Below are positions 13,364 through 14,466 of a stretch of 14,466 bases of DNA, piece by piece (positions within the stretch are counted from its first letter, which is position 1; every line of letters begins with the position of its first letter). Source of the stretch: an uncultured Bacilli bacterium (GTDB lineage: Bacteria; Bacillota_I; Bacilli_A; RF39; UBA660). The notes below the pieces were generated by a model. The model made no database searches and was not told the DNA's origin. It was given only the letters and a program-made list of their open reading frames with translations. The position numbers were made by a program, and so were the translations under genes. Where the stretch lies: NCBI GenBank assembly GCA_947589165.1, contig CANQCH010000013.1, positions 1 through 14,466 on the forward strand, read 5' to 3'.

Positions 13364-13386
13364 AAAAAGGATTAAACAATCCTTTA
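13361..13386 (-). terminator. Intrinsic terminator of the TspO gene
   Basis: On the minus strand AAAGGATT (13378-13385) pairs with AATCCTTT (13366-13373) around GTTT, followed by further T. It overlaps the TspO stop codon (13384-13386). On the plus strand only three T follow the stem, so it would work weakly for the convergent NlpC/P60 gene. Confidence 0.8.
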
Positions 13387-13845
13387 GCGATTAAGTAAGA
13401 AGAAAAATAAGTTTAAATAAGTGGCAAACATAACCCAAAGAATGTATGGTATTTGGAGTAACCCAGCGATTTTTTCTTGGCGAAAAAATTGATAAGCCAT
13501 GTTAATAACTAAGACTAATAATAAGATAATCCAAAGTAATGCGATAAAGCGCCACTCAAGAACAAAGAATATGATTGGCCAAATAAGATTAACAATTAAT
13601 TGGGCATAATAACTTTTTTCGGTAACAAGTGAATTCGCATTATTGGCCTTCAAAAGCCCATAACTTACACCCATTAAAATATATAAAATAGTCCACACAA
13701 TAGGAAAAAGAATAGCTGGTGGGGCTAAAAAAGGTTTTGTTAATAATTTAAAATTAGCCATGGCGCCACGGGTAAGTAGACCGACAACAAGCCCACAGAT
13801 TACGGGTAAAGCAATCGCTTTCAAATAAATTTTTAATTTTGTCAT
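13384..13845 (-). CDS. tspO: TspO/MBR family membrane protein
   Basis: TspO proteins are five-helix membrane proteins that bind tetrapyrroles and cholesterol-like ligands; in bacteria they are tied to stress and porphyrin handling. The 153 residues fit the usual length of about 150-160. The family signatures are present: KPFLAPPAILFPIVWTILY after the first helix, then GVSYGLLK, LNLIWPIIFF-type third helix residues, and PYILWVMFATYLN near the end (the PYLLW...YLN motif). Five hydrophobic segments are visible. AGGAGGTC lies 6 bases upstream of the ATG. It diverges from dnaB and converges with the NlpC/P60 gene. No porphyrin gene is in the window, so the ligand is not indicated by context. Confidence 0.93.
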   Translation of the reverse strand: MTKLKIYLKAIALPVICGLVVGLLTRGAMANFKLLTKPFLAPPAILFPIVWTILYILMGVSYGLLKANNANSLVTEKSYYAQLIVNLIWPIIFFVLEWRFIALLWIILLLVLVINMAYQFFRQEKIAGLLQIPYILWVMFATYLNLFFFLLNR

Positions 13846-13890
13846 TTAAGACCTCCTAGTAATATTTTATTTTTAAAAAAAGTAATTATA

Positions 13891-13937
13891 CATTTATCAT
13901 TTATAATGGTGCCGAAATGGGAAAATTATGTTATGAT
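13891..13937 (+). promoter_or_regulatory. Divergent tspO/dnaB promoter region
   Basis: The extended -10 TGT-TATGAT (13929-13937) fits dnaB, but its -35 region (GTGCCG, about 13909) is poor. On the opposite strand a TATAAT (13885-13890) fits tspO and also lacks a good -35. Between them lie a tandem CATTTAT repeat (13891-13904) and GGTGCCGAAATGGGA (13908-13922), which would cover both -35 positions. Confidence 0.45.
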
Positions 13938-13957
13938 AGAACAAAGGAGAAAGAAAG

Positions 13958-14466
13958 ATGGAAAATATGACAATCTTACCGGCCGATTTATATGTTGTTT
14001 GTAATCGTACCATTTTGCAAGAATTTGATAAAAAAGTCTTACTTTCTTTTTATGAACCAATCGTGGGCCATTTAGCCATCAGCTTATATTTAACTTTATG
14101 GAATGATTTAGAACTTAATAAAGCATTATCGCGCGAATTAAATCATCATCATTTAATGAGTTTATTACGGTGCCCTTTAAAAAATATTCGGGAAGCGCGG
14201 GAAGCTTTAGAAGCGGTTGGTTTAATTAAAACTTTTGTTAAAGTTAATCAAGATGTCAAGCACTATCTTTATGAATTATATTCGCCATTAAATCCTAATG
14301 AATTTTTTTCCCATCCGATTTTAAATGTGGTTTTATATAATAACATTGGGGCTATGGAATATGAAAGTTTACAAAAACAATTTCAAAAGATAAAGTATGA
14401 TACTAAAGATTTTCAAGAAATAACCAAAAATATTGATGAAGTTTTTGAATCATCACCTTTAAATAC
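13958..14466 (+). CDS. dnaB: DnaB-type replication initiation / helicase loading protein, partial
   Basis: This Firmicutes DnaB (not the E. coli helicase) helps DnaD and DnaI load the replicative helicase at oriC and restart sites. About 169 residues are present and the gene continues beyond the right edge. The N-terminal winged-helix domain is recognised by LPADLYVVCNRTILQEFDKK, LSFYEPIVGHLAISLYLTLW, and then REAREALEAVGLIKTF, the helix-turn typical of DnaB/DnaD family N domains. AAAGGAG (13943-13949) lies 8 bases before the ATG. In many Firmicutes dnaB is followed by dnaI, which could be checked in the next sequence. The call rests on recalled family patterns in the N-terminal half only. 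Confidence 0.85.
   Translation, partial: MENMTILPADLYVVCNRTILQEFDKKVLLSFYEPIVGHLAISLYLTLWNDLELNKALSRELNHHHLMSLLRCPLKNIREAREALEAVGLIKTFVKVNQDVKHYLYELYSPLNPNEFFSHPILNVVLYNNIGAMEYESLQKQFQKIKYDTKDFQEITKNIDEVFESSPLN

Overview
The window looks like a chromosomal segment of a low-GC Gram-positive bacterium with a small, compact genome. The cues are very AT-rich DNA, strong AGGAGG-type ribosome binding sites, TTGnnn/TATAAT promoters, a Firmicutes-type DnaB replication initiator, lipoteichoic-acid-synthase-like and LytR-CpsA-Psr proteins, and a Cys-rich secreted wall hydrolase carrying a dockerin. Tryptophan is TGG throughout and stops are TAA or TAG, never TGA. An uncultured gut Bacilli lineage (RF39 or Erysipelotrichales-like) is my inference; no marker here proves it.

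Layout. (1) 1-4780: a tRNA-Gly at the left edge (minus strand) diverges from a tight three-gene envelope operon: an LtaS-like phosphoglycerol transferase, a small membrane-anchored protein of unknown function, and an LCP ligase with a C-terminal PASTA-like domain. It ends in a terminator that overlaps the last stop codon. (2) 4785-8460: a small lysine-rich membrane protein (minus) diverges from a two-gene operon. The first gene encodes a secreted SH3-glucosaminidase ending in a type I dockerin. The second encodes a membrane-anchored protein with a cohesin-like domain, a cadherin-like beta-sandwich, one C-terminal membrane segment and a lysine-rich cytosolic tail. Together they suggest a two-component system that docks a peptidoglycan hydrolase on the cell surface. 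(3) 8467-11213: a pilin-like small protein translationally coupled to a two-domain nuclease (Cas4/RecB-like PD-(D/E)XK with four Cys, plus a DEDD-type DUF2779 domain), then rpoZ and tRNA-Ala(TGC). (4) 11217-12196: an unusually AT-rich minus-strand gene resembling PBECR4 phage-type nucleases. It is preceded by a compact structured RNA of about 165 nt with its own strong promoter and an intrinsic terminator that lies directly before the gene's ribosome binding site. (5) 12152-14466: an SH3/NlpC-P60 peptidase, a TspO/MBR membrane protein (minus), and the start of dnaB, which runs off the right edge.

Most of the window serves the cell surface: polymer synthesis (LtaS), polymer attachment (LCP) and peptidoglycan cleavage (glucosaminidase, NlpC/P60). 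The two most interesting parts are the adjacent cohesin/dockerin pair and the structured RNA upstream of the PBECR4-like gene. There is no CRISPR array, insertion sequence, integrase or obvious prophage.
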